DNA from: Haemonchus contortus
Lineage: Eukaryota; Nematoda; Chromadorea; Rhabditida; Trichostrongylidae
Direction: 5' to 3'
Assembly (NCBI GenBank): GCA_000469685.2
Contig: LS997567.1
Location: forward strand, 33,035,831-33,099,830
Length of the DNA: 64,000 nt
Both the position numbers and the translations under genes were made by a program. Shown one piece after another: positions 10,600 to 21,453 of the stretch. Under the pieces are notes generated by a model that did no database searches, had not been told where the DNA came from, and saw only the letters and a program-made list of their open reading frames with translations. Every line of letters starts with the position of its first letter. The stretch's first letter is position 1.

Positions 10600-10799
10600 C
10601 CCCAAATGCGCGGGAAAACGGTAATGGGTCGTGGGCCGAAAGCAAGGGGGTTGGCAGTTGGAAAACTAACCGTGGCCGAGGAAGGCCGTCGTCAAAGCGC
10701 CCCCGGAGTCCCGCCGCCACCGAGGAGAGGAGCTGCATACTTTCCGGACCGTAAGTGTTCAGATTTGTTGTTCTTTTTTTGTATTGTAGTGGCCTTTGT

Positions 10800-13045
10800 G
10801 GCAATCGTGTGAATTGAGTGTTTTATTTTTTTTTGTACCAGGAATTTGTGTGTTCATTTGATTTCTTTTATTTGTTTTTGAGATGAAGAATTTTATCATC
10901 AATCTGTGTGTTACGTAACCGTAACTTTGTGGATTTCTACTTCAACAACTTGCCAAACCTAACTCAGTTCTGTGTATTGAAAATGATATTTATAATTTCA
11001 TGAACGCATAGGAGAAATAAATGGAGTTTATAGGAAAGAACCATCGAGAAGTGTTAAAAAACGTGTCTGGGCTTTTTGGACACCCCATTGTTTACAGCAA
11101 AACTTCTACAAATCAAAAATAATTATGGAAATCCTTGCACATATATGCATGTGCACTGTAGGAAATGGTGCTCGGGTGTCCACGAAAACTGAACTTCAGC
11201 ACGAGAAGTGCACGGCACTTTTGTTAGAAAATCAAGTTAAGGTGGTTGTTTGTGGATGATTTCCGTACTCCAGCTGCCACCACCTCCACCAAGATCCCCC
11301 GGACGCGTTTATTGGTGGAAGGTTCTGCAGTATGAATAATCTTCCCGCGCGTGGGCATATGAATGCAGTTCATTGGGGCGCGCCAGTGTTGCGTGGCTCA
11401 GCAGTTGGAATTCACCTATTATTCACGTTCGCTATCATTTATTTTTGTTCTGCGGCTTGAATCATTTTCGCACGCGCATGATCGGATAAAAATTAGAAGG
11501 CTCTAACTTTGAAGTGGACTCGCACGTCGCTGGTGATAGTATATTCTATTTTTTGCAGATCTGCAGCTCTGCAAAAGATACTGCTGTAGGTACCCGAATT
11601 CTTATAAAAGCCCTCCTCTTGAGCTTTACATCTGTTGTCGCGAGCATGTAGCGTCATGACCCGGGTGTGGCTTTGTAGAGGGCGACAAAAATTATGACTA
11701 AATACTCCACAATGTAAGAATAAGCTATGGGATTCCATTCTTCACAAGCCGTAATAATTAAGAAGCTCTCTGAAACTATTAATACTTGGTAACAACTCAC
11801 AACAAGTATCCAACAGAAACGAAAATTCAGTACGGGCACTCGGCTCATACAGTAACCCCCTGGCCCATCACCCACCCTCGTGCCCTTGCCCAAGGCCCCT
11901 TTTCGACGCGTCGTCTATGTGACGGGTGAAAATTTGCGTATTAACACGTGCCGGATTACTGTAAAAGCCGGATGCGTTTCTACTTTGTTTCTACTTTCTA
12001 CTAAATTTTCGTTTCTTTCTAGTAACCATCTGTCTTCCTAGGCATGAAACAGTTACTTTGTGTCGGTTTCTTGTCCACCTGACAATTTGAGATTCTCCTG
12101 TCTATCTGCCCATCCGTAAGAATTCCCATGACTATTTTTAAGATTAGGATATGGAATTCCCCCTTCAAAGTAAGGTAGTGACAACTAGTAGGGGGTGAAC
12201 GACAGCTTGGAATGTTAGTGATAGCACTAATTACATTGCAAGAGTGTCAACTTCGCCCTGTTAGTTCCAACTACTTGGTAGTCATTTATATCGATTTGTG
12301 GCGTGATTGATCAAATTCATATCTTAGCTTTATTCTATAGTGGAAAAATGATAGGGTATACACGCTAATGTTGGTACTTTAGCACTATGATCTCAAGTGC
12401 ATCCCTTTCAGTACAGTCGTGAGTTGATTGAAGTCGAGTGATTGAAAGTTTGATAGCGTTGCCCTTATGACCATAAACTGCAGTGATTAACGCACTGCGA
12501 GCTTTGAATTAATAGGAATGTTACGTTATCCTCTCTGAAGACAGGAACTCCAAAATCACCAGACGCTCTCTTTTTTCAACAATCTCAGTACGGGTTTGAC
12601 GTCTAATTTCCCGATTTCATTAGAACGGCAGTATTTTTTGGATGCACACACGAAGGTTGATGAAGGGGAAGAAATTAATTCCAATCTTACAATCAAGCTC
12701 GCTTTGTTTTAACTGCATTTGCAAGGGGATGTAAAGGGAAGTACCAGAAGTGAACGCAGCGAACATGTTTGTGTCGTGACGCTGCTCACGACGAGAAAGT
12801 AAATCTCAAGAGGAGGATCTGTACATTGATTGCTTACGCACAGCATTGTACCTTGCAGTAACAATGGTCATGGATCTATATCCAGAAGAGAGGGGTGCGC
12901 GAAAAATAAGACATATCAGATTTGTAGTGATGAGGCAAGAATAATTAGGTGAAAGGGTTAGACTAGTAGTAGTAGTATCAGCAACGTGGAAGACTACTGC
13001 AAGGTTAAAGCGATAGGCTACTGCAACGTTAAGGCACTCTAGTTG
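10800..13045. other. 2.2 kb without a recognised gene
   Basis: Only short frames, none protein-like. I saw a (TAG)n run at about 12965 and nothing else that I can support. Confidence 0.5.
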
Positions 13046-13135
13046 TAAGAATTAGGTTGGCAAAAAAGTCCTGCGACAAGGAGACCTTTTTTAGACCATT
13101 TCTAAAATTTTCATAGCAATCAATTTTCGGAAATA

Positions 13136-14413
13136 TTAGGTCGTGAAGAAAGTTCTTGCGTTTTTGCGCCTCAAACTTCAAATGCACATATCTCGGCTTA
13201 TACAAAACTTCATTAATCGAAATAATAACCATTACTATCGACACAATTCTGCCAACGAGAAACAAGTTTGTTTATTCCATTCGCATAGAAGTCCGAAGAT
13301 CTAGAGGCGATGAAATCGTCGAATTCCGCGGCAGCATCATGTTGGGTTTTGAAGCATTTCTCCTTGAGAAAGCCGTCGAGATGTTTAAAGAAATGGTAGT
13401 CTGTGGGGGAAGGTCTGGGGAATATGGTGGATGCGTGAGAGTCTCATAGCCTAGCTCCATCAATTTTTTCAGGGTGAGTTGTACGACGTGGGGCCGAGCG
13501 TTGTCGTGGAGTAGAATTGGCCCCTTCCTATTCACCAGTGCTGAGCTCATGAGCTGGAGTTTTCGATGCATTTAGTCAATCTTGATAGTACTTCTCGGCT
13601 GTTACGGTTTCACCCGGATCCATGAAGCCGTGGTGGATCTGCCCGGCTGCAGACCACCGAACAGCACCATGACCTTCTTTCCATGCTGCTTCGGCTTGAG
13701 AAAATGTCGTGGAGCTTGAGCTTGTCCAGTCACTGGCCTGATTGTCGCCGATTGCCGTACAGAATCCCTTTCTCATCACACGTCACAATACGGTCTAGAA
13801 ATGGATCGTTCCTGTAACGGGGAAGCAAGGCGGAGGCGAGCTCGAAGCGGCGGTCTCTCTAGTACTGAGTCAACTCATGCGGCACCCACTTATCAAGCTT
13901 CTTTGACTTCCCGATCTCCTGCATGTGGGTGCCAACCGTCCTGCTGGAAACATTCGATCTCGAGCCAATATCCTTCAGCGTTGTACGTGGAATTTCTTCC
14001 ACTAACGTTCTCAATTCTTCGTTGTCAACGGCCGATGGGCGCCCACTGCGCTCATCATCTTCCAAGCTCTCATCGCCGGTACGAAATTTCATAAACCACC
14101 ATTGTGCCGTACGTTGATTCGTCGTACCTTGACCAAAGGCATCGTTAATATCCTGGGCCATTTCCGTGCACTCCTGCCCAATTTGATTCGGAAAAGAAAA
14201 ATCGTGCGGATCTGTCGTTTGTCCATGCTGATTGCGACCTTCTTAAAAACTCCAGGAGTCATTCCAGGACGAAACCAATTGTATATTTGGATATAGCAAG
14301 AAATGGGCTTCAAAACGGTATAAAACTTGCAGAAAATCTAATAACGAATAACACCGAGTCGAGCATTTGAAAATTGGACGCCAAAAAACGCAAGAACTTT
14401 CTTCACGACCTAA
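13136..14413 (-). mobile_element. Inner mariner element, full length (1278 bp)
   Basis: Ends TTAGGTCGTGAAGAAAGTTC on the left and its complement on the right, TA at 13134-13135 and 14414-14415. About 1.28 kb is the normal size of mariner. It sits inside the outer mariner, so it inserted later. The single transposase gene runs on the minus strand and is broken. Confidence 0.92.
13187..14161 (-). pseudogene. Mariner transposase (SETMAR-like type), frameshifted
   Basis: Reading the minus strand from 14161: MAQDINDAFGQGTTNQRTAQ and WFMKFRTGDESLEDDERSGR (HTH and the typical GRP linker), RTLVEEIPRTTLKDIGSRS, then KWVPHELTQY with a stop. In shifted frames follow [11 protein letters not shown] (first catalytic Asp), [11 protein letters not shown] (second Asp) and PPYSPDLPP (third Asp of the D34D signature). 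In the C-terminal part one frame gives [17 protein letters not shown]. Stops at about 13859 and 13576 and at least two frame changes inactivate it. Family role: TA-specific cut-and-paste transposition. Confidence 0.88.
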
Positions 14414-15208
14414 TACATTTACCAAAGAAGTCAACAGTCTTCTATTATCTTTTGAGCCGATCACTGATGTCATATCTTCAGGAATGAGGAAGCTGTGACT
14501 CAAAGAAGTAATTGACTGCTCTTTTCAGGTCACAGTAAGTCACGAACTCTCTTCCGACAACGGGATGCTCAAGAAGGCGGAGCACATGGTAGCTTAAAAG
14601 GGCAACGCTCCGTGAGTACGACTGATGAACAACCTGGAACCAAGCGGGATCGATGAACTTTTGACGTGTGTCTGAAACGAATTTTCGACGTGCCTTGTCC
14701 CTCTGTAGGAACCTGATTTACGCCTTTGATCGTCCTTCTCTCTCCCCGTCGGTCAAATAAAGGGGATCATAGGGGTAAGCGATAGCTGTGTCTATCTAGT
14801 CTGTGTTTCGCAACTCCTAGTGGATGGATTCCTTCAACCTCCATTAAATTGAAGGTCGATGCTTGCCTTATTCTGAAGGCTGATATCTCCTGCACCGAAG
14901 CGATCCAACCGACTGTTGACCGTTGATCGGTGAGCAGTGCTAGCATTTAATAAGTTGCTGATAATTTGAGCCGCTACACCCGCGTTTTTCCCTTGGCGTG
15001 CTTAGTTGGTGATGGCACGAATAGGGTGTTATTCATTTCAGGACCGTAATGCTGCGAAAGCCCACTCGCGTGCCATTACTTACTCCTGTGTTGATTGCCC
15101 GGGGAATGTCCTACAAGTTTATAACCCTTGCTACCGTGTTCACACTGTTGATACAAAATTTCAACTCTTCAAATCTTTTTGTCGCAGGACTTTTTTGCCA
15201 ACCTCATA

Positions 15209-15730
15209 CATTCAAATATGCGCGCGCGAGAAGATTATTCAAACTGCAGAACCTTCTACTGAATAAACTCATTTTCAGTTTGCCGGTGATTTTCCTCAGC
15301 CTTATCAGCGTGCGTGACTTCACATTCAATTTAATTTTATTTTCCACTCTTCCATTGATAATTCACAACTATGAATTGTAGCCTTAGTTGTTTTGTGCTC
15401 CGGTTCATGTTTTATTGCTATGGCTTCACACGAACGTCTTCGTGTAATAAATCAAATCAAAATCAAAATAAACGCGTTCCGATCCCCCTCTTTATTTCTT
15501 AGTTTGATGGCTTTCAAGGTCTCTATCGTACCCCCCACCCCCAACACTCGTGGAGCTTCTCGAATTCCACACTATTTTCGCGAACTTTAATATTACCCAC
15601 GACTACGCTTTTGTTTGTTTTTCGCTTCAAGTCCAGTGCCACCATACGAAGAAATAAGGATAAATAGACAAGAACATATCTACCTTCTTCGAAACATAAA
15701 AGAACAGATTGGTCGAAAAAAGAAGCTCAC
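15209..15730. other. No gene seen
   Basis: AT-rich flank of the mariner pair. Short frames only. Confidence 0.4.
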
Positions 15731-16005
15731 GCGAGAAGTCGACATGTGCGTCATAGGTAGATGGGCCATGGGAAATGTGTATGGTGAGTTGCGCCCGTTT
15801 AGGCGACCATTAGGTCCAACTAACGGCACGAAAACACTAGCTTGTACTAAGTCACTCAACTCTGAAACGTTTCTATCAATTACCCCGCCCATATTATCAA
15901 AACTAGCCAACAGAAAAACCAGATTTCGCTAGAAACTACTCACCTGGAGGAATATAGTGCCCGAACATCTTCTTTGATTTCTAGAAGCACCGGCAACGGA
16001 GCACT
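15731..16005 (-). CDS. Possible two-exon fragment of a host gene
   Basis: Minus strand: exon 16005-15944 (SAPLPVLLEIKEDVRALYSS) ends at a good donor (CAG|GTGAGT). A 41-base intron follows, then exon 15902-15731 (FDNMGGVIDRNVSELSDLVQ...), which ends at CGC|GTGAGC. The split codon (AG + T) joins in frame. The composition is protein-like and the intron size suits a nematode. No domain is recognised. The upstream acceptor (AATTTAG) is weak, and a foldback element at 16198 lies just upstream. It could be a decayed gene. Confidence 0.35.
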
Positions 16006-16197
16006 CTAAATTCTGTAAAACCTGCTTGCTATTCAAAACATGACACTAAAAAGACAAGAAGTAGCAAGTTATCTGAATCTAAGATTTTCAACCGAACAGA
16101 CGGTCATCACAATCATTTGATATACGATGGAGAACATCTTATCATCATCTACATACTTAGTGATACACAGAACAATTAGAGGAAATTCACTATCAGT

Positions 16198-16443
16198 GGC
16201 TGCTTTCATACTTCGACGTGCGTGCCGGCACGCAGGTGGAATCGCAGGTACAATCTTGCGGGCGGCTGTGCGACGGCGGTGCTATCCAAGTGTATGACAG
16301 CACTGGCACGTAATCCATCGGCGTCCAGTGTTGTCAACACCTTTCTAGCGCCGCCGTCGCATCGCCGCTAGCACGCCGCTTGCAAGGTTGTAACTGCGAT
16401 TACACCTGCGTGCCGGAACGCACGTCGAAGTATGAAAGCAGCC
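16198..16443. mobile_element. Foldback (palindromic) MITE, copy 1, 246 bp
   Basis: The two halves are largely complementary: both ends read GGCTGCTTTCATACTTCGAC going inward, followed by GTGCGT.CCGGCACGCAGGTG. A 3-bp AGT is present on both flanks (16195-16197, 16444-16446) and could be the target-site duplication. Non-coding. The closest relative is at 17095-17333. Confidence 0.8.
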
Positions 16444-16446
16444 AGT

Positions 16447-17094
16447 GAAAGTTATATGTCAAACAGAATTCTACCACTAAACATCGGCAATAACAAAGCA
16501 CAGGAGAACAGTTGATGTAATAATTTGTAGCACGAATGTCAAATGATTAAAAAAAAAAAAAGAAAACATAGTTCATTAATTAAATAGATTGCCTCCCAAA
16601 TACTGAACTCTGAGTGCTAAGTTTTTAAGAATATTCAACGTAAATTCGGCTACAACGAATGAACTCTTCCAAGGAAGACAACAAACAAGAACGTAGCAAA
16701 AAACAAACACAACTAGACTCTGATCAGTAAACTCACTTATCAACGAGCACATGGTCAATCAAGTAAACAAATTCATACAAAAACATTGTTTTTGAAATCG
16801 GCAGCTGATTTGATACTGTTGCATCCTATTCGTAGCTCCTATAACAAATCATTCGTAACAATCAAGGAAAGATAAGAAGTAGACAAACTTAACAACGAGG
16901 TCTGTGTTACAAACTATGAAAACGAAAACCCAGGATACGTCGCCCGGTTCTCTCAGCAATCCGGCTGTGAACCCCACCCCACGACTGGTCGGCTTACTCA
17001 ATATCTTTTTTAGATGATTGGTATGTAAGACGGGATTAATATGTGAGTGTCGAAACAAGATTATGTCGTAAAATGAAAATTGTTGTACGTGAAT
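16447..17094. other. No gene seen
   Basis: AT-rich spacer between the two foldback elements. It contains a poly-A run at about 16549. A minus-strand frame at 16849-17136 runs into the neighbouring foldback and is not counted. Confidence 0.4.
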
Positions 17095-17333
17095 GGCTGC
17101 TTTCATACTTCGACGTGGGTGCCGGCACGCAGGCACAACATAGCGTGCGGCTATGCGACGGCGGCGCTATCTAACTGTGTGACAGCAGTGGGTAACGTTA
17201 GATACCGCAAGTCCAGCAAGGCAAGCCAGTGCTGTCACACAGTTGGATAGCGCCGCCATCGCATAGCCGCTCGCACGCCGCAGGCAATGTTGTACCTGCG
17301 TACAGGCACGCACGTCGAAGTATGAAAGCAGCT
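17095..17333. mobile_element. Foldback MITE, copy 2, about 239 bp
   Basis: Same ends as copy 1 (GGCTGCTTTCATACTTCGAC inward from both sides) and the same inner text 'gcgacggcggcgctatc' and its complement. The arms diverge more than in copy 1, and the flanking duplication is unclear (AAT / TAA). Confidence 0.75.
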
Positions 17334-17948
17334 AAAGGTACACGGCTGCTTTCACAGGGTTACAGGGATTTGTCAACCAAAGTTTCTCTCGCTGAGAGAT
17401 TCAGCCCATGAAGCAACCTCTACGTGTCGTGTCTGCCAGCAGAGGGACGGCGTGTCCGCTCGCTGTCTGTACTCTCCTCCTAAGTGCTGATCAGGAATGG
17501 ACATGTGAACCGGTACACGAGCCGAGGATGGATTGGAAAGAAGGACCATTTGAATTGATATTCGGGTATAGAGGAATAGGAATTGAGGGGTAAGTGTGAT
17601 GTGGAGTTAGCCGAAAGGTCTTGACGGCTGGTCAGTTATATAGTCTGAAGATGTGAAGGCTTTATTTTCATTGCCGCAACTGTGTGGTATTGTAAGAAAC
17701 TCAGGCTTTTGCAGTGTTTCAAACTTATTCTTTATGTTAGTGAACCCTGAGAACAACAACACCATTTGAAAGTCTGCAGCAACTATGACTCAATCTGTAA
17801 CCAACAGTTTGTATGGTGATTGTAAACAGTGAGGGATGGCGCCAGCTCTTCCGTCCTCTGTAATTCTGCAAGTTAGATGCCTATTGAAGAGGGAACAGAG
17901 ACAACGACAAAAATGCTGAGCCACTCCACACGCGGTTGACAACATTCC

Positions 17949-18014
17949 TGAACCCTTTCACAGTCCACGATTTGGCCCGCCAGCGAGCGAGGCCAAATCG
18001 TGGGCTATGAAAGC
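17949..18014. repeat. Short foldback with related ends
   Basis: CACGATTTGGCC and GGCCAAATCGTG form the stem around a GC-rich centre. The outer end reads TATGAAAGCAGG, inverse of the CTGCTTTCATA end of the foldback MITEs. Probably a miniature derivative. A lone 'ggctgctttca' end also occurs at 17343. Confidence 0.55.
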
Positions 18015-18029
18015 AGGCACCGCATTTTA

Positions 18030-18410
18030 GGTGAAAAGGTTGTAGGTTGGGGGGAGGGGGGGAGGACTAATTTCTCTTCAGAAGTGTGGAGGGTAGCCGG
18101 CCGGAATGGAATTGCTTCTTACCATGGAAGTGTTTCAGCCTCCCATGAAATTTTGAATAGAGTCCCCTAAGAATGTGCTTATGAGCGCTCAAAGTTTGCT
18201 AGCTCGAAGCTTGGAGAGAGTGTGCCAATTGAAATATGAAGTTGTCTGCAATGGCACCAAGGGTCGCCGTGTCTTAGTGGTACTGCTTTCCCTATCCAGG
18301 CGACAACGTGGGCTTGCGCTCCCCGCCGCTGTAGCAGTTTTAAAAAATGCAGTGACTGTAACATACCCTTACTATATATAAGTCGGGGCCTTGGGCGAAT
18401 CTTTCTCATA
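18030..18410. other. No gene seen
   Basis: Contains a G-rich run at about 18050. Small overlapping frames on both strands (18175-18409) are unremarkable. Confidence 0.4.
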
Positions 18411-19640
18411 CGGTCTCCTAACAGTACAGAAGCAGGAAAAAATGAGCAAAGGTGAGGGGCGGGTCAACAAATTAACTGAGGGAGATCAACCAGCGGGCAG
18501 AGCGTTCTTGCATTGTGCGGCGCAGTTCCCACACAAGTTCATAACTCTATTCAGTGAAGGCATGGATATTAGAAAAAAGAGAAAAAGAGTGGGCAAGGCC
18601 TTATGCGTGCTGGGCATGCGTAAAATTAGCGAACCTCTACATACGATGGGCGGGATGTGCGCTGAAATTTAAGCTACTTTTCAAATATAAATATAACTCT
18701 GTTTGGAAAAGTTCTAGGACGTGGGAAAAAAGTGGTAAGACGTAATAGAATAAATGTGGTCGGAACCCAGAGGTGAACGGGGTTGGCACTAAAGTAGGCG
18801 GATCTTAGATCATAAATTATACCTCTATTCAAAATATTTCTATTCAGAAACTTCGGTCTCCTAACAGTCCGAGGCAGGAAAAAAATGAGCAAAGGCGAGG
18901 GATGGGTCAACAAAAGAACTGAGGGAGATTCACCGGTGGAGCGTTGTCAAATTGGGCGGTGCAGTTCCCTTACAAGTTCACGACTCTATACAATGAAGGC
19001 ATGGAGACCAGAAAAAAAAGAGAAAAGGAATAGGCAAGGCCTTATGCGTGCTGGGCATGCGTAAAATTAGCGGAGCTCTGCCTACGATGGGCGGGACGTG
19101 CGTTGAAATTTAAGCTGCTTTTCAAATATAAATAACTCTGTTATCACTAGCCAACTGCGGGAGATTCACCGGTGGACGCAGCGTTCTCGCATTTGACGCG
19201 CAGTTCCCACACAAGTTCTATTACATTCACATTTGTTCTATTAAATCTTGCGGGAAAAAAGTGGCAAGATGTAATACATAGAACAAATGTGGTGAAATCG
19301 CGGAAGTGGGCAGGGTTTGCACTAAATGTGCGGTTCTTAAATCAGAAATTCTGAGACTGAGATACGTTTTAGGACGCGGAAAAAGGGTGTCTAGAGGTAG
19401 TAGCAGGAATGTGGTCACTCTGAAGTGGGAGGGATTTGCAACGAGGAGAGTGAAAATCATAACTATGCTCAGACACGTTTAGAACGCCGCAAAAAAGAGA
19501 TTTCTGGAACGTTCTAGAACATGGGAAAAGTGGTCGGAGGCTGTAAAAGGAATGTGTCAAATCTTTGAAGTGGGCTGGGCTTGCAAAAAGATGGGCGTAG
19601 CGGAGATCAAAAATTTATAGCACTGTTGTCAACATTCCAA
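18411..19640. repeat. GC-box repeat block, including a 443-bp tandem duplication
   Basis: The segment starting 'cggtctcctaacagt' at 18411 starts again at 18854. Both copies contain 'aaggccttatgcgtgctggg', 'catgcgtaaaattagcg' and 'gatgggcgggacgtgcg'-type text. Downstream (19160-19640) units with 'gaaaaaagtgg' and 'gtgggcagggtttgcac' are the inverse of the units in 4885-5420. No coding capacity. Confidence 0.7.
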
Positions 19641-19833
19641 TATCATTCTACATTTGAAGTCATCATCATCAGTCTTTACTTATGAAGTCATCCACTTACT
19701 ATATATGAGGAATTCGTCTGTCTTCTACAATTCGGTACTACCTGAAGAAGTCGGGTCAACTTTGAGATAGACTGTGGACTTCGAGCAAAATCAACGACTT
19801 CGAGCAAGATCAACTGAGCACATATGAGTTTAA

Positions 19834-20493
19834 AGGCACAGTTCACGATAATTTTGGGTTAGCCAGATTATGCTGAAAATGGAAGACAAGGTCGAAAATA
19901 GTGCGATGAAGGTGAAGAAACTGCGTGAATCGGTGGTTCTAAAGAGAAAAAAAGCCTCGAAAAACCATTAAAAAGTGGGCTGGATGAGAATCAGACCAGA
20001 AAAGTGAAGAGTGGGGCGTTTGGATGAGCTATACAATGTGTCTCACTGCGTACGTGTGGGTCCTGGTACGAATAACAGACTATGGTAAGCCAAATTCATT
20101 CACTTATAAACATAAGTAAACAAAAAACCCTAGCATCAGCAAAAGTAGCTCACCTCTTCCAGCCTCTAGGAGTAGAAAATTATATAAGGGATCGCGGCAG
20201 CAAAAAGAAAAACAGGGGAAAAAAGAATGGGAGAAAAAAATCGCCTCATCACACGGGGATCAGCTGATTGTGTGTGGGGTCTAGAACGAATAATAACAAT
20301 CTGTATTGTCTCGACTCTCGTCTAACGTGACACCGATCGAAGGGCGGGAAGGCGAACTACGGCAGCAAGGGGGCTTCCACTATGCCCTAAGCGCCGAGAT
20401 TGTGGGAGCGAGAGGGTCCCTTTTACCACCCATGGGAGCCACTGAGTATTATTGAGAGAAGCTCAGTAACCAATTTTATCGTGAATCGTGCCT
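19834..20493. mobile_element. TTAA-flanked MITE family, copy A (660 bp)
   Basis: Ends AGGCACAGTTCACGATAA and its near complement, flanked by TTAA at 19830-19833 and 20494-20497. The interior is purine-rich and shared with copy C at 53957-54528 (for example 'agtaaacaaaaaaccctag' and 'gatcgcggcagcaaaaag'). No coding content. TTAA flanks suggest mobilisation by a piggyBac-type transposase, but the ends differ from those of the elements at 4.46 and 48.77 kb. Confidence 0.75.
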
Positions 20494-20499
20494 TTAAGC

Positions 20500-20790
20500 G
20501 AACACCGCTCACAAGGAATGGATCATTCACCGGAATAAGCGGTCAAATGAGAAAACTTCAATTTTTAGTTTCACAAAGCTCACACACCGAGAAAAATGAA
20601 TAGAGCTCAGGAATATTCAGGAGTAAGGCATGAAAGCGGACAAAGGGGACTCATCCGCGATAAGCGAAGAAATTTCGAGTTGAGCGCAAGAACTCATAGC
20701 CCACCTCAGCATGTTGCTCAGATTATCGAATGTGAAGCTCTGACCGGAAAATCATCTTTTGAAACGTTCTTTATGTGACGCACGCGTTAC
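20500..20790. other. No gene seen
   Basis: No protein-like frame and no repeat recognised. Confidence 0.4.
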
Positions 20791-20799
20791 TGTGCGGAG

Positions 20800-21125
20800 C
20801 CCATCTGGTAGAAGGATGAAAGGATGAAGTGTTTTGCGCCAATCAATCCTGGAGAGGGATGCATTCGATTGCTTCCGTATTCGACTTCCATTCGGAATTA
20901 TAGTGGAGTATTGAATGCGTATGCTGTTTATACAACGACTTGCGGTGCCCACCCGATGAAAAGTCAGTGCTTTCATCCTCCCAGACGAATCTGGTACCAA
21001 TTAACCGACCTTGGAAGGATGGAAGACTCGATTCGTCTAGGCGGGTATTGAGCCAAGATTTGATCCCAAGAACACGCGTGTGAGATAGTGCGCCACTTGC
21101 CACTACACCAGCTCCGCCCTTTTAC
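20800..21125 (-). mobile_element. Probable tRNA-derived SINE
   Basis: On the minus strand, 21120 to about 21050 reads like a tRNA head. An A-box-like TGGTGTAGTGGCAAGTG lies at about 21111-21095 and a B-box-like GGGATCAAATCTTGG about 30 bases further. The spacing fits an internal RNA polymerase III promoter. The body continues left with no coding content. The 3' end and a duplication could not be fixed. It could also be a decayed tRNA pseudogene. Confidence 0.45.
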
Positions 21126-21452
21126 CACACAGCGCAAGTCGGGATCCGCTCCTGAGTCCAAAAAAAACAAAGTCCAAAGGTTGAGAGGACGCACTCTCGC
21201 CCTTATGAAAACGAGTTTTTTTCCAATCCATCACGAACCCCTTGGTCATCACAGGTCTCGTACTCTCCTTGAAACTAGATTTGGAGCTTCAAAGTAGCCT
21301 TTTCGTTGGAAAATTCCATTTTCTTGGAATACAATAAACAAACTTCCCCGCCTTGCCATAGTATGCGAATGCGAGGAAGCCATTTCGCTTTCAACAACCC
21401 CTTCAACCTGAAAGGAATACTGAAAGGTGTGGGATCCGCGCACTATTGCACT
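21126..21452. other. No gene seen
   Basis: Short frames only, up to the left TA of Tc1 copy 2. Confidence 0.4.
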
Positions 21453-21453
21453 A

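Larger units (their letters stand above)
13052..15206 (-). mobile_element. Outer mariner element, old, carrying a younger mariner inside
   Basis: The left end TTAGGTTGGCAAAAAAGTCC (13052) recurs inverted at 15181-15206 over 26 bp with one mismatch. Between 14416 and about 14730 the minus strand still yields mariner-like text in drifting frames (SYHVLRLLEHPVVGREF, DLKRAVNYFFESQ), corresponding to the third catalytic region and C-terminus of a Mos1/briggsae-type transposase. TA follows the right end (15207-15208), while the left flank reads AA. Removing the inner 1278-bp element leaves under 0.9 kb, so this copy was already deleted or decayed. Confidence 0.75.

Noticed and set aside
10281..10754. 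157-codon plus-strand frame
   Set aside because: Overlaps the inverted repeat and the opposite frame; no recognisable domain. Only the splice donor near 10751 is worth noting.
17343..18014. A 670-bp transposon with CTGCTTTCA ends
   Set aside because: Only about 10 bases of the ends match, and the right end is better explained as a separate small foldback.
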